Source: Nitrospira sp. | GTDB lineage: Bacteria; Nitrospirota; Nitrospiria; Nitrospirales; Nitrospiraceae | DNA length: 64,000 nt | Direction of reading: 5' to 3' | Assembly: GCA_009594995.1 (NCBI GenBank) | Contig: VOPR01000033.1 | Location: 62,001 to 126,000, forward strand | In this document: one piece after another, positions 16,362-24,761 of the stretch | Layout of the letters: each line of letters begins with the position of its first letter | Position numbering within the stretch: the stretch's first letter is position 1 | Position numbers and translations under genes: made by a program | Notes under the pieces: model-generated | The model's database searches: none | Told to the model about the DNA's origin: nothing | Seen by the model: the letters and a program-made list of their open reading frames with translations, nothing else

Positions 16362-16973
16362 CTAATGGCCCGCTTTTCTCGAGCGCAACCGTTCCGCCTG
16401 CACTTGCAGGATATGCCGAATAATCAGTTCTTGTTCATCTCCGCCGAGTTCCACAAACTGGGTAGCGAGATGGAATCCTGCCGAGCCATTTTCAAGCGGC
16501 GTCACGCGAATGATCCTAGCCGTGGTTTCGATCATGCTGAACGGCGGCAGGATCACCTTCAATACCAGCAAGTCATCCGCCTGAAATTCACGGGGCGTGT
16601 CGAATCCTAAACCGCCTGCACTGATGTCCACATCGGTCAATCGCGCGATGGCCACACTGCCTGGGTGACTCTTCACCAGCGACTTGAGAATCGTCTCCAG
16701 CATCCAGTCGATTTTCGTGACCCATGGCAGGAGCGGAGAGCCCGCAAACGTTTCCCCTGCCCGCACCAATAAATCAACGGTCGGCTTCGACACCGCAGTG
16801 GCAATGGTGTCTTCTGTCGCCGGAGGCAAGTACCGGTTCATGGCTTCCACCGGTTCGTCGGCTCGCCGATACTCAAGCAGCAGTCGATCATCGATGCGGA
16901 GCCATTCGCGCCGCTCCTCATTTTTGATTTCAGCGTGGGTTTCCTGACGAAACCGGTTCTGTGAAGGAGTCAT
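16362..16973 (-). CDS. PilZ domain protein (c-di-GMP effector candidate)
   Basis: The 203-residue protein has RREWLRIDDRLLLEYR at about residues 22-37, which supplies the RxxxR c-di-GMP contact. About 90 residues later comes DVDISAGGLGFDTP, the D/NxSxxG motif of PilZ beta-barrels. The unusual spacing (about 80 residues between the two motifs, with a helical insert including WMLETILKSLV) resembles inserted PilZ variants in delta-type bacteria. It should bind c-di-GMP in the cytoplasm and act on a motility or surface target. GAGG lies six bases before the ATG. Downstream of fliT on the same strand by 55 bases, so it may be the last gene of the fliC transcript. Confidence 0.75.
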   Translation of the reverse strand: MTPSQNRFRQETHAEIKNEERREWLRIDDRLLLEYRRADEPVEAMNRYLPPATEDTIATAVSKPTVDLLVRAGETFAGSPLLPWVTKIDWMLETILKSLVKSHPGSVAIARLTDVDISAGGLGFDTPREFQADDLLVLKVILPPFSMIETTARIIRVTPLENGSAGFHLATQFVELGGDEQELIIRHILQVQAERLRSRKAGH

Positions 16974-17028
16974 TCAAACCTCTGCGCTGGAAGGCACCGA
17001 GCTACCCTGTGGCCTGGGGGCACGAGCG

Positions 17029-17373
17029 TCAGGCTTCACGATGTATCGTGACACTTTCGGAGGCCAGTTGTCCGCTACTTTCACGTAATTGACGGAGATG
17101 TCGTTTCACTTGGGCGGCATCGGCCAATAGACCGGATATCCCCGCTTGCGCCACCAGGATGGCCCTGCGCACTTCCTCATCCATGCTCAGCAGTTTATCG
17201 GCGAACGTGCGATCGAGAGCACAAGCGGCCAGGGTGACTCCACGGACAGCGTAGCAGGCGTCTACTTGATCCCAGTCACCGGCCCGGGCAGCCTCAAGCG
17301 CGTGGATCGTGAGCAGTTCGATGGATTGGCGATCGTGGAGAGAACCGTTATTGGGTGAACTAGCGGCCGACAT
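17029..17373 (-). CDS. FliT-like flagellar export chaperone candidate
   Basis: The protein is 114 residues long and mostly helical, with ALEAARAGDWDQVDACYAVR near the start. Regular leucines follow in RHLRQLRESSGQL at the end. Position right after fliS and length (~110-120) fit FliT, which holds the filament cap FliD before export, but the sequence itself is poorly conserved, so the name rests mainly on context. I choose the ATG at 17373, which overlaps the fliS stop by 14 bases, indicating coupled translation. The frame is open to 17400. Confidence 0.55.
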   Translation of the reverse strand: MSAASSPNNGSLHDRQSIELLTIHALEAARAGDWDQVDACYAVRGVTLAACALDRTFADKLLSMDEEVRRAILVAQAGISGLLADAAQVKRHLRQLRESSGQLASESVTIHREA

Positions 17374-17752
17374 GCGCCACCGCTTCTTGCTTCGCGACAA
17401 CTTGCCAACCTTCCCGCAATGTGCTCAGGCAGCGAATCGGTCCGTCAAGGTGCTTGCCGTTGTGTCGAAGATTAGCTTGGATGCACTGTTGAACCATGTA
17501 GTCGTAGAGTCGGTGCAATGAGACAGCGATCTCCCCGCCTCGCTCGAAATCCAGCACGCTGGACAGTTCACCGACAATCGCCATACTGCGATCCAGAAAA
17601 CGGGCCTTATCTTTGTAGTTGTTCGTGAGAATAGCTTCCCGGGCGAGCTCCATCGATTGAATCGCGGAATCGTAGAGCAGCACGATCAGTTGCACGCGGC
17701 TGGCTGTCATTACTTGCGTCTGTTGATAGGCGTTAGCGGCATTGGCAATCAT
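17360..17752 (-). CDS. fliS: Flagellin export chaperone FliS
   Basis: The 130-residue protein opens with ANAYQQTQVMTASRVQLIVLLYDSAI, the FliS signature in which the N-terminal Tyr and VLLYDSAI cap the flagellin-binding helices. Family role: keeps unfolded FliC in the cytoplasm and delivers it to FlhA. In other bacteria FliS also competes with FliW for flagellin, and FliW and CsrA are encoded at 48.2-49.0 kb. It follows fliD by 14 bases. The C-terminus has RHNGKHLDGPIRCL, a normal FliS end. Confidence 0.92.
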   Translation of the reverse strand: MIANAANAYQQTQVMTASRVQLIVLLYDSAIQSMELAREAILTNNYKDKARFLDRSMAIVGELSSVLDFERGGEIAVSLHRLYDYMVQQCIQANLRHNGKHLDGPIRCLSTLREGWQVVAKQEAVAHVGR

Positions 17753-17766
17753 AGCGACCCTATTGG

Positions 17767-19161
17767 TTATCTCAGCGCCTGAATGGAGCTGGTTTGTGCT
17801 TGTAACTTTTGTAATAGACCGTCAAGCGACGCAAATTGAATTCGAAGCCGTTCTTCGTATTGCACGGCAATATCTTCCTTGCGGCCGATTTCTGCAGTGA
17901 GCTTGCTGATTTGGCTGGTAATAGAGTTTTTCCGAACGGTAAAAGCGCCGGCGTCGACGCTGTCAAGGAGATCGACCGCCTGAACAATACGGTCCGCGAT
18001 GCCGGCCGACGTCGACTGCGTCACAAACAATGCTTTAGTAGCGGCGTAGTTGCTCGCCATGGCCGAGTCCAGTTTGGCATCGTCTATCGTGACCGTCCCA
18101 TCGCGCTCCGTTTTAAAGCCGACTGCCCCCAGACTTTTGTACGTGGACAATCCACTGACCTCTCCGGAGAGTGCCGTGCGCAACTGACTCAAAACGCTCT
18201 TCGCCGTACTTTCGTTGAAGAAAATGCCTCCGGTCTTTGTCGTAATGTCGTACGCGGTTCGTTCATTGACGAACTTCACGATATCGTTATAGGCGGTTGC
18301 CAGCGCCTTGATGTTGGTTTTGACGCTGGCGGGATCGGTGGTGATATTGACCGTAACGGGTTCCGGTGTGGGTGTGGTGACAGTTTTGGATTTCAGGGTG
18401 AGTGTGACATCCGGAATGGCGTCACTGATTACATTGCTTTCACGTTCGATTGAAATCGTGGTCTGGCCCGGTTCTCCGATCACCACAATGGCGTTCTGCC
18501 CAGCTTGCAGCGTACTACTGCCCCCGGTACCGCTGCTGTTCGTAAAGTCTAAACTCGTGGTGTCCGCGACAACCGTCACGGCATTGGCGGCCCCTGTTGC
18601 GGTGGCGGTCAGGGTCAGGCGATAGGCCGGACTGGAACTGGTTCCGGTGTTGATCACGGAGGCGGTCACACCGGCTCCCAGATCGTTGATGGCGGCACGA
18701 AGATCGTCGAGTGTGGCGCCATCGTTGAGCGTCACGGTTTGATTCGCGCCGCTTCCGACTTTGAAGGTAAAGGTGCCCGAGCCGCCGGAGACGATCGGAG
18801 TAGTTGTGGCTGCGACCGCTTTGGCAGCACTGTTGGTAATCTGATGCGCTTTGGCGAGTTGAGTGACCTGGACCGTATAGCTGCCGGTGGCCGCGCCGGC
18901 GCTGGCCTGAGCGGTCAATTTATTTTCATCGCTGACGGTGGTAGTCGTGCGGTCGAAACTGTTGGGGAGGCGAAGCGCATTGGCAGCGCTCTGGAGCGAG
19001 AGCAGTTTGTTGCCCAGGGTCCCGTAGTCGGTGAGTTTGGTTTGGAGGTCTTTCTTCTTCGCCGTCAACGCGTCGATCGGCAGGCGTTGGACTTTGGCCA
19101 ACTCGGAGACGACTTTGCCAAAGTCCACACCATTACCTAACCCGCCGAAACTGATCGCCAT
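17767..19161 (-). CDS. fliD: Flagellar filament cap protein FliD (HAP2)
   Basis: The 464-residue protein starts MAISFGGLGNGVDFGKVVSEL, the FliD N-terminal coiled-coil domain. The Ala/Thr/Ser-rich middle (about residues 60-350) forms the exposed D2/D3 domains. The C-terminus is a coiled coil, ITSQISKLTAEIGRKEDIAV, ending with LQKLQAQTSSIQ. FliD caps the growing filament and folds arriving flagellin. Length is usual (440-480). It lies after flaG by 28 bases in the order fliC-flaG-fliD-fliS-fliT. Confidence 0.94.
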   Translation of the reverse strand: MAISFGGLGNGVDFGKVVSELAKVQRLPIDALTAKKKDLQTKLTDYGTLGNKLLSLQSAANALRLPNSFDRTTTTVSDENKLTAQASAGAATGSYTVQVTQLAKAHQITNSAAKAVAATTTPIVSGGSGTFTFKVGSGANQTVTLNDGATLDDLRAAINDLGAGVTASVINTGTSSSPAYRLTLTATATGAANAVTVVADTTSLDFTNSSGTGGSSTLQAGQNAIVVIGEPGQTTISIERESNVISDAIPDVTLTLKSKTVTTPTPEPVTVNITTDPASVKTNIKALATAYNDIVKFVNERTAYDITTKTGGIFFNESTAKSVLSQLRTALSGEVSGLSTYKSLGAVGFKTERDGTVTIDDAKLDSAMASNYAATKALFVTQSTSAGIADRIVQAVDLLDSVDAGAFTVRKNSITSQISKLTAEIGRKEDIAVQYEERLRIQFASLDGLLQKLQAQTSSIQALR

Positions 19162-19188
19162 GACATCCCTTTCATGTCGTGAAGCAGG

Positions 19189-19548
19189 CTACACCTTGTG
19201 GTGTAAGAGAAGCCCGGTCGGCGTCTCCAGCCTCTTCGCCAGCTCGATAATTTCCTGCTGTGGTATCTGACGGATAACGGTGCCGTATTTCCCGTCCAGA
19301 ATTTTGACCACAACTCGGTCAAGATCCGGATCTACGGAAAACTCCACCCGAGAGTCCGCTTTCTGAAACACCTCGCGAACTCGCGCGACGGCCTGTTCGA
19401 CTTCCTGCTTCGTGCCCGCGCCTTCGACCGACGGGGGTTCTTGGACCTGTTCCTCAACGTGTCGTACCGGGGAATGTTGAGGCGTATTTGGGCTCGCATG
19501 GGTAGTGGCTGCGAGGAGGTCCTTGTGATTCGAAACATCGTGGACCAT
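19189..19548 (-). CDS. flaG: FlaG family protein
   Basis: The 119-residue protein has a variable, Gln/Pro-rich N-terminal 60 residues and the conserved FlaG C-terminal domain, with VEFSVDPDLDRVVVKILDG followed by TVIRQIPQQEIIELAKRL. In other bacteria FlaG loss alters filament length; the biochemical role is not settled. It sits in the usual place between flagellin and fliD. GGAGGG lies a few bases before the ATG at 19548, immediately after the hairpin that separates it from fliC. Confidence 0.9.
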   Translation of the reverse strand: MVHDVSNHKDLLAATTHASPNTPQHSPVRHVEEQVQEPPSVEGAGTKQEVEQAVARVREVFQKADSRVEFSVDPDLDRVVVKILDGKYGTVIRQIPQQEIIELAKRLETPTGLLLHHKV

Positions 19549-19567
19549 GTTACCCTCCTAGGCTCGG

Positions 19568-19608
19568 TCCGTGGATACCCCGCTATTACGAGCGGGGTAT
19601 CCGACGGA
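19568..19608 (-). terminator. Strong hairpin between fliC and flaG
   Basis: GGATACCCCGCT (19573-19584) pairs perfectly with AGCGGGGTATCC (19591-19602) around ATTACG. Outside it TCCGT (19568-19572) pairs with ACGGA (19604-19608) with one bulged base. Stem of about 17 pairs, starting 8 bases after the fliC stop. There is no U-run, so it is more likely a partial terminator or a 3'-end stabiliser that keeps fliC mRNA more abundant than the cap genes downstream. Confidence 0.7.
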
Positions 19609-19615
19609 CGAGACC

Positions 19616-20443
19616 TTATCCTCGCAGCAGCGTCAGGGCTTGCTGTGGCAGCGAATTGGCTTGGGCCAAGATCGCGATGCCGGATTGGGTGAGGATCTGG
19701 TTCTTCGTGAACACAGATGTTTCATGCGCAATGTCCGCGTCGCGAATACGAGATTCTGCAGCGGTGAAGTTCTCGGCCGTGACCGTCAAGTTCTGGATCG
19801 CGACCTCAAAACGGCTCTGAATCGATCCATAATTGGAACGTGCGGTTGCCACTGAACTAATGGCTCCGTCGATCGTGGCCAGCACTGCCTGTGCCGCCGC
19901 AGCCGTCGACACGCTCGCCCCCGTCAAACCGACCGATGCAACGTCCAAGTCCGTCAACGCGACCGACAACGAGTTGCCTGATCCGCTCTTGAAGCCGATA
20001 AACACGTCGAAGGTGTTGCTGCTCCCGCTCAGGAGAGCCTGCCCGTTAAATTCCGTCGTGACGGAAATACGGTCGATTTCGGATCGTAATGCCACGAATT
20101 CCTGATCCAGGTAGGACCGTTCGGTCGTTCCGAGGGTGCCGCTCGCAGATTGCGTTGCCAGCTCCCGCATACGTGCCAACAGGCTGCCGATCGAAGAGGC
20201 GGCGCCGTCGGCGATTTGAGTCAAACTGATACCATCACTGGCGTTCCGATTGGCCTGGTTGATGCTGCGGATCTGCGCTCGCAAGGTTTCGGACACGCCC
20301 AACCCTGCCGCGTCATCTGACGCACGGGTGATCCGCAACCCTGACGACAACCGCTCGACTGAACGCGACAACTGAGCCTGGTTGATTCCGAGGTTCCGTT
20401 GTGCCGACAAAGATGCAACGTTGGTATTGACGACTAATGCCAT
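19616..20443 (-). CDS. fliC: Flagellin
   Basis: The 275-residue protein is a short flagellin. The D0/D1 N-terminus (MALVVNTNVASLSAQRNL, then LSSGLRITRASDDAAGLG) and C-terminus (ENFTAAESRIRDADIAHE, then ILAQANSLPQQALTLLRG) are fully conserved. The hypervariable middle is reduced to about 100 residues, rich in Ser, Thr, Ala and Gly. That leaves little D2/D3, so outer-surface decoration would fall on the D1 tip. The ATG has AGGAGGAA eight bases upstream and a sigma-28 promoter further up. The gene is next to the long glycosylation gene run. No second flagellin gene is in the window. Confidence 0.96.
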   Translation of the reverse strand: MALVVNTNVASLSAQRNLGINQAQLSRSVERLSSGLRITRASDDAAGLGVSETLRAQIRSINQANRNASDGISLTQIADGAASSIGSLLARMRELATQSASGTLGTTERSYLDQEFVALRSEIDRISVTTEFNGQALLSGSSNTFDVFIGFKSGSGNSLSVALTDLDVASVGLTGASVSTAAAAQAVLATIDGAISSVATARSNYGSIQSRFEVAIQNLTVTAENFTAAESRIRDADIAHETSVFTKNQILTQSGIAILAQANSLPQQALTLLRG

Positions 20444-20450
20444 GACGTAC

Positions 20451-20462
20451 TTCCTCCTGAAG
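20451..20462 (-). promoter_or_regulatory. fliC ribosome binding site, candidate CsrA site
   Basis: The mRNA reads CUUCAGGAGGAA with ATG eight bases later. It contains an A-GGA core in the Shine-Dalgarno itself, the position where CsrA blocks hag translation in Bacillus subtilis. CsrA and FliW are both encoded in this window. Function is inference. Confidence 0.45.
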
Positions 20463-20525
20463 CTTCCGCACTACGATCCGAGAGTCGCCAGCGTCCGTGC
20501 CGACGAGGTGGCAACCAGGTCTGGT

Positions 20526-20545
20526 GGAGATGTGGCCACATCCCC
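20526..20545 (-). promoter_or_regulatory. Palindromic leader element with GGAUGU, possible second CsrA site
   Basis: In the fliC leader the mRNA reads GGGGAUGUGGCCACAUCUCC, a palindrome with one G-U pair. GGAUGU matches the core of the CsrA SELEX consensus exactly. It is ~75 bases upstream of the ribosome binding site. Two sites at this spacing would resemble the hag leader. Inference only. Confidence 0.4.
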
Positions 20546-20576
20546 GCTGGGCCTCGTTACCGTATTGCTGTGTCCC

Positions 20577-20603
20577 TTATCGGTAGGCTATTAGGAAGAC
20601 TTA
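20577..20603 (-). promoter_or_regulatory. Sigma-28 (FliA) promoter of fliC
   Basis: On the minus strand TAAGTCTT (20603-20596), an 11-base spacer, and ACCGATAA (20584-20577) fit the FliA consensus TAAAGTTT-N11-GCCGATAA, with seven of eight -10 bases matching. It lies about 134 bases upstream of the fliC ATG and is the only good match in that leader. Confidence 0.75.
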
Positions 20604-20681
20604 AGCGGTTCAGGATGTGCAGAAAATGCCTGCAATGAGGAGCAGTATCGGTCGGTAGGCCATATCGTATAACAACGAACA

Positions 20682-21224
20682 TTAAGCAGCCAGACTGGTA
20701 TTTACGAGCCGAGGCAATAATTCATATTCCATGAGATCTGCGACACGAATGGGGTCGGCGGTGGTTCTTGCCCCCAGCAGTTCCTGGATCCATGGGAGTA
20801 ACGCGGAGGACGACAGTCCGTCGATACCCTGGGCATGCCCGGTTTCCAACATTTCGGTGTAATCGGCCAGTCGACCCAGCCAGGCATCGATCGTTCCGAC
20901 CTGGGCGGTTCCGGAACGCAAGGGGGCCAACAACACCTGCCCGTCAATTCGCAGCTCTGTGGCAAATCTATCGATGGCCTGCTTTGCCTCGATGATAATG
21001 GTATGCAGCGACTGGGAAACGGCCTGCATCGCTCCCACCGCACGGGCCTGCTGATTGAGAAACGGCGGGGTCAGATCGCGATCGCTGATCTTCTTTCCTC
21101 CGACGGTCAACGACGTCACGATCCGATGTTGTGCATGTGCCCTATCGCTCAGCGCGGCAAGCGCGTCCATCATCGATGTGTCATCCGGCAACTGCAGCTG
21201 TTCGCCGTCAAGAATAATATGCAT
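20682..21224 (-). CDS. Unknown protein between glycosyltransferase run and flagellin
   Basis: The 180-residue soluble protein opens with a beta-hairpin-like MHIILDGEQLQLPDDTSMMD and continues into mostly helical sequence, with SLHTIIIEAKQAIDRFATEL in the middle and VADLMEYELLPRLVN at the end. I do not recognise a family. AAGGAG seven bases before the ATG gives a strong start. It is the last gene of the long glycosylation run and its stop lies about 80 bases from the fliC promoter. A role in handing flagellin to the glycosyltransferases, or in sensing assembly, would fit the position but is a guess. Confidence 0.75.
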   Translation of the reverse strand: MHIILDGEQLQLPDDTSMMDALAALSDRAHAQHRIVTSLTVGGKKISDRDLTPPFLNQQARAVGAMQAVSQSLHTIIIEAKQAIDRFATELRIDGQVLLAPLRSGTAQVGTIDAWLGRLADYTEMLETGHAQGIDGLSSSALLPWIQELLGARTTADPIRVADLMEYELLPRLVNTSLAA

Positions 21225-21270
21225 TGTCAGGCTCCTTTGAAGAATGTCGGCAGTGAATCTTTGTATTCCG

Positions 21271-22947
21271 CTAGGCTGACCGTGCCATGGGTAGGGCCCT
21301 TGCCCTTCCCCTCTGTAAGTGATTTGGAAATGTTTTCATCGAACGAAAATAGGCCCCGACCGCATGGAGACGTTTCTGCCATCGTCGATACGTGACGAGG
21401 CGCGCCTGCGCCAGGCCGGTGAGTTCGCTGCCGTCATCATTGTGCGTATCTCGTACCATTGCCACGGCCAGGGAAGCCGTCGCGGATGCCTGCATGCTGA
21501 GGGCAAGGATCTGTTGGCGTTCCGTGGTCTCATCACGTTGCAGCTGTTGCAATGCAGCGACAGGCAACGGACGTCTGGTCGTGAGACGGACGAGTTCTTC
21601 AGCTTTCGACACCAGCTTCTTCGCCAGAGGCGTGAGGTGCTCCAGCACGGCCAGCGCGTCCTCCCAATCCGGGGGTGGTTCTGGATTAGAGGGAACCCGG
21701 CTGGCTTGGCCGGTGAATTCTTCGAACCAGAATCGGCGCCAGAAACGACCATACCACTCGACCAGAGGATCTTCCCGTCCGGCGTAGAGTTCCGTGCCTC
21801 CGAGGCCGTCCTCATCGACGCGAGAACGATAGATTCTCGCCCCTCTGATCGATCCGAGAAATGCAGCTCCGGTGAGCACATGTACGCACAGCGCAGCCAT
21901 CTGATCCGGCACGAGGCGGTCTTTGCACGCATGGTGCAAGCAGACCCGATCGAACCCGCAGGGAGCGCAGCCGAGATCCGGTTGCACGATCCAGTGCCCC
22001 GGTCCATACGGTCCGGTTTCTCGAAATTCGACATGACCGACTGAGAGATCGATCACCGGGGTGCCGACTCCCACCGCGAGGTGCATGGGGCCGGTGTCGT
22101 TGGTCAGCAAGAGTCGACACTGCGCCAGCACTGCGGCAAGTTGCGGTAACGAGGTCTTACCCACCGCATCGCAGAGCGGGCTGGTTCCGCCCATCTTCCG
22201 GTATGTGGTTTGAGCAAGCTGAATAGGTTTCCGTTCTTCCTCGGTGCCGATAAACACGTACCCGACTTGGGCCTGTCGGCTGAGCGCCGCCAATGTCTGC
22301 CCGAATAATTCAGGTCGCCAGGCTTTCATCGGATCGCTAGCACCGACCTGCACTGCTACCCAGGGCAGCTGCTGTCCCCCATGAGACGCGAGGAAGTCAC
22401 GCGCCCATTGAGCGGTCTCTGGTGCAATGTTCAGCGAGAGCGGCGCAAACGGCCCGACGCCGCTGCCCCCCAGGGCATAGATATCGACCAGATTGAAATG
22501 ATTGAAGCGACGTTCGTGATGCACGTCCGTCAGATAGGCCATCCAGGGATTGTGAATGGTCACATCCCCGTCTTTCGGGGCTGCGATGCCGCGTATTTCC
22601 TTTCCACCGACGTAAGAGGCCAATAGTCCGCTACGCCGGTTGAAGGTCAGATTAATGACCCGGTCATACCGGGCCTCAACGAGAGGGGCGGCCCACCCTG
22701 TCATATCTTGATACAGAGTGACGACATCCTTCGTTTGCGCACGACTCTCATCCACCAAACGATGAAAGTCGTAGCTGACGATGTGGCGCAAATGAGGCAG
22801 GAGCTTCGCCACCGGGGCGAACCGTGTATCGACGACGAGATCGACTTCCGCTCCCGGCCACTCATGTTGGAGGCGCTGAAGCAACGTGCCCATTTGCACG
22901 AGATCGCCCATCCGGGTGATATTGATCAGGAGTACTCGCTTACTCAT
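21271..22947 (-). CDS. GT9 (heptosyltransferase-type) glycosyltransferase with C-terminal extension
   Basis: The 558-residue protein has an N-terminal GT9 part at about residues 1-370: LLINITRMGDLVQMGTLLQR at the start, WVAVQVGASDPMKAWRP, then LLLTNDTGPMHLAVGVGTPV, the family's nucleotide-heptose site with ETGPYGPGHW. A cysteine cluster (CAPCGFDRVCLHHAC, near residue 330) follows, as in many GT9 proteins. The last ~190 residues are helical, with PLAKKLVSKAEELVRL, and match no GT9 domain known to me. The family transfers ADP- or GDP-heptose. Its start overlaps the CgeB-like gene by 4 bases. Heptose kinase and nucleotidyltransferase homologues are encoded upstream, which fits a heptose donor. 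Confidence 0.85.
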   Translation of the reverse strand: MSKRVLLINITRMGDLVQMGTLLQRLQHEWPGAEVDLVVDTRFAPVAKLLPHLRHIVSYDFHRLVDESRAQTKDVVTLYQDMTGWAAPLVEARYDRVINLTFNRRSGLLASYVGGKEIRGIAAPKDGDVTIHNPWMAYLTDVHHERRFNHFNLVDIYALGGSGVGPFAPLSLNIAPETAQWARDFLASHGGQQLPWVAVQVGASDPMKAWRPELFGQTLAALSRQAQVGYVFIGTEEERKPIQLAQTTYRKMGGTSPLCDAVGKTSLPQLAAVLAQCRLLLTNDTGPMHLAVGVGTPVIDLSVGHVEFRETGPYGPGHWIVQPDLGCAPCGFDRVCLHHACKDRLVPDQMAALCVHVLTGAAFLGSIRGARIYRSRVDEDGLGGTELYAGREDPLVEWYGRFWRRFWFEEFTGQASRVPSNPEPPPDWEDALAVLEHLTPLAKKLVSKAEELVRLTTRRPLPVAALQQLQRDETTERQQILALSMQASATASLAVAMVRDTHNDDGSELTGLAQARLVTYRRWQKRLHAVGAYFRSMKTFPNHLQRGRARALPMARSA

Positions 22948-24761
22948 AACAGGTCGCGTGTCTCGCTCCGGTATTCATCCAGCATGAGCACCATCAATTC
23001 TTCGCGTTTGAGAGTCGCCGTCGCCCCCTTGCTCCGGATCTGCGCGGCCACGTCTTTTAATTCAACGCGCTGTCCGGCGGGAAGAGCCTTCAGGAGTGAT
23101 TCCAATGGAGCATCCTCGGCGCAACGCTTCAGCAACGCTTCCTGCTGGCGATCCCCGCGCAATACGGAACCGACGCGATCGGGCTGAGACAACCCGATCT
23201 GTCCCAATAAGTCGCGCATCCGATGCACGTAGGTATGGGAGTCCAACACACGTGCCCGAGCGGCATTAGCCATGGCCTGGCGAGCGGAGGAATCGTTGAG
23301 CCATCGTTGAACCAGTCCAGGAACTTCTTCAAAATCACGGAACGAGACCATCTCCTGTTCCGTAAAAAATTGGGGAAGCTGCGAGCGATGATCGACCAAC
23401 TGAAAGGCGCCGCAGGCAGCTAATTCAAAGGTGCGCGGATTGACGAAGTCGGCCTGAGGATCCAAGCCTGCGCCCGTCGTGGAATGCAGATTCAAATTGA
23501 TCGCCGTGGCATTGAACACCTTCATGCAGGTCGCCGTATCGATCCGGGCTCCGTCCAATTGCAGGACGGAACGGAGATCATCGGCTCCGTCCCACTCATT
23601 GCCCCACAATTTGAACGACCAGGGCTGATGGAGCAGCGCCGGGAACAGACGCCGGCGATTGGCGTACCCCGCGCCGACGAACGACAGGTCAGAGCCGAAC
23701 GTGTGCCGTTCTTCTTCCGACAATGTCAGGGGACAATGCAGCTCCGGGTCGGCCGCCATCGGAAGGTAACTGACCTGCCGCGCACCGGCCTGGCGGAACG
23801 CGTCGAGGCACGCGCCCTGCTGAAACACAAACCAAAAATCGTATCCCGGCGCCATCTGCTGCCAATAGGTCAGATGACGATAGTTCTCCACGAACCACAT
23901 CGCGGTGAGAAATTTCTTCTTTCGGAGATGTTCCAGAACCGGCAAGGTCAGCGGGGCTTGCGCCATGGACAGGACGAGATCGGGGGGCGACTCCGCGAGC
24001 GAAGCTAAGGTCCATTGGCTCAAGACTTCAGCCAGGCGTCCTTGCATCAGTTGACGATTACGAGCGTCCTTGAGCTTGCCCATCACGTCATAGCTTGCCG
24101 CATGCAAGCTGTGGTCGATCCACTGCACCTTATGGCCGAGTGTTTCCAAGGCCCGTTTAACGTAGCCCGCAATCGGGAGCGATCCCCCGTAAATCGGCCC
24201 CACCAGGGCAATCGTCAATTGGCCACCGGCCTTGTGGGAAATCCCTCGTCGCAATGCATCTTCAATGGCGCGATGGAAATCGGTATCCCAGACGGTTGCC
24301 GGCGTATAGGAGAGACAACGTATGGGGCGGCCTGTCTTGGTCAGTGTGTCGGCGATCTCGGTCGGTGATCCAGACAGCCAGAGAATGTTGTCAGTCCAGA
24401 CCTCGAGCGGGCGTGCCGCAAGAGCGTCGTGGAATTCGTCGAGGTTCGGAATCAGGACAGCCAACGACACGTCAGGCGACAACCGTTGTCGAAGCGCCTC
24501 GACATGATACAGCAGCCCTACCCCAGCCACGACGACCATTTCCCCAAATTGGCAGGCCGGCACGTGGGTGTCGGCCCAGGTCTGGGCTTCACGAAGGGGA
24601 TCGTACGCGCTATGAATCCAACGACCGGATCGACGTGCTGAAGGAACACCGCTTCGCGCCGCTTCGATCGTGAGCACTCCGCCGGCAGCAGATTTGACCG
24701 CTGCGGCTAAGTCCTGATCGCGTGAAGCCAGACGTTTGAGATTGTCCTGAAAGATATTCAT
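22944..24761 (-). CDS. CgeB-like glycosyltransferase with N-terminal Maf-like region
   Basis: The 605-residue protein has a first part (about 1-180) of alpha/beta type with FGEMVVVAGVGLLYHVEALR, similar in style to the N-terminal region of motility-associated factor (Maf) glycosyltransferases. A GT-B part (about 200-560) of the CgeB/DUF3880 kind follows, with GPIYGGSLPIAGYVKRALE, then FVGAGYANRRRLFPAL and NPRTFELAACGAFQLVDHR, the nucleotide-sugar site. It overlaps both neighbouring genes by 4 bases, so the three are translated together. Placement two genes from fliC and the Maf-like start suggest flagellin as acceptor. The N-terminal comparison is by eye only. Confidence 0.72.
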   Translation of the reverse strand: MNIFQDNLKRLASRDQDLAAAVKSAAGGVLTIEAARSGVPSARRSGRWIHSAYDPLREAQTWADTHVPACQFGEMVVVAGVGLLYHVEALRQRLSPDVSLAVLIPNLDEFHDALAARPLEVWTDNILWLSGSPTEIADTLTKTGRPIRCLSYTPATVWDTDFHRAIEDALRRGISHKAGGQLTIALVGPIYGGSLPIAGYVKRALETLGHKVQWIDHSLHAASYDVMGKLKDARNRQLMQGRLAEVLSQWTLASLAESPPDLVLSMAQAPLTLPVLEHLRKKKFLTAMWFVENYRHLTYWQQMAPGYDFWFVFQQGACLDAFRQAGARQVSYLPMAADPELHCPLTLSEEERHTFGSDLSFVGAGYANRRRLFPALLHQPWSFKLWGNEWDGADDLRSVLQLDGARIDTATCMKVFNATAINLNLHSTTGAGLDPQADFVNPRTFELAACGAFQLVDHRSQLPQFFTEQEMVSFRDFEEVPGLVQRWLNDSSARQAMANAARARVLDSHTYVHRMRDLLGQIGLSQPDRVGSVLRGDRQQEALLKRCAEDAPLESLLKALPAGQRVELKDVAAQIRSKGATATLKREELMVLMLDEYRSETRDLL

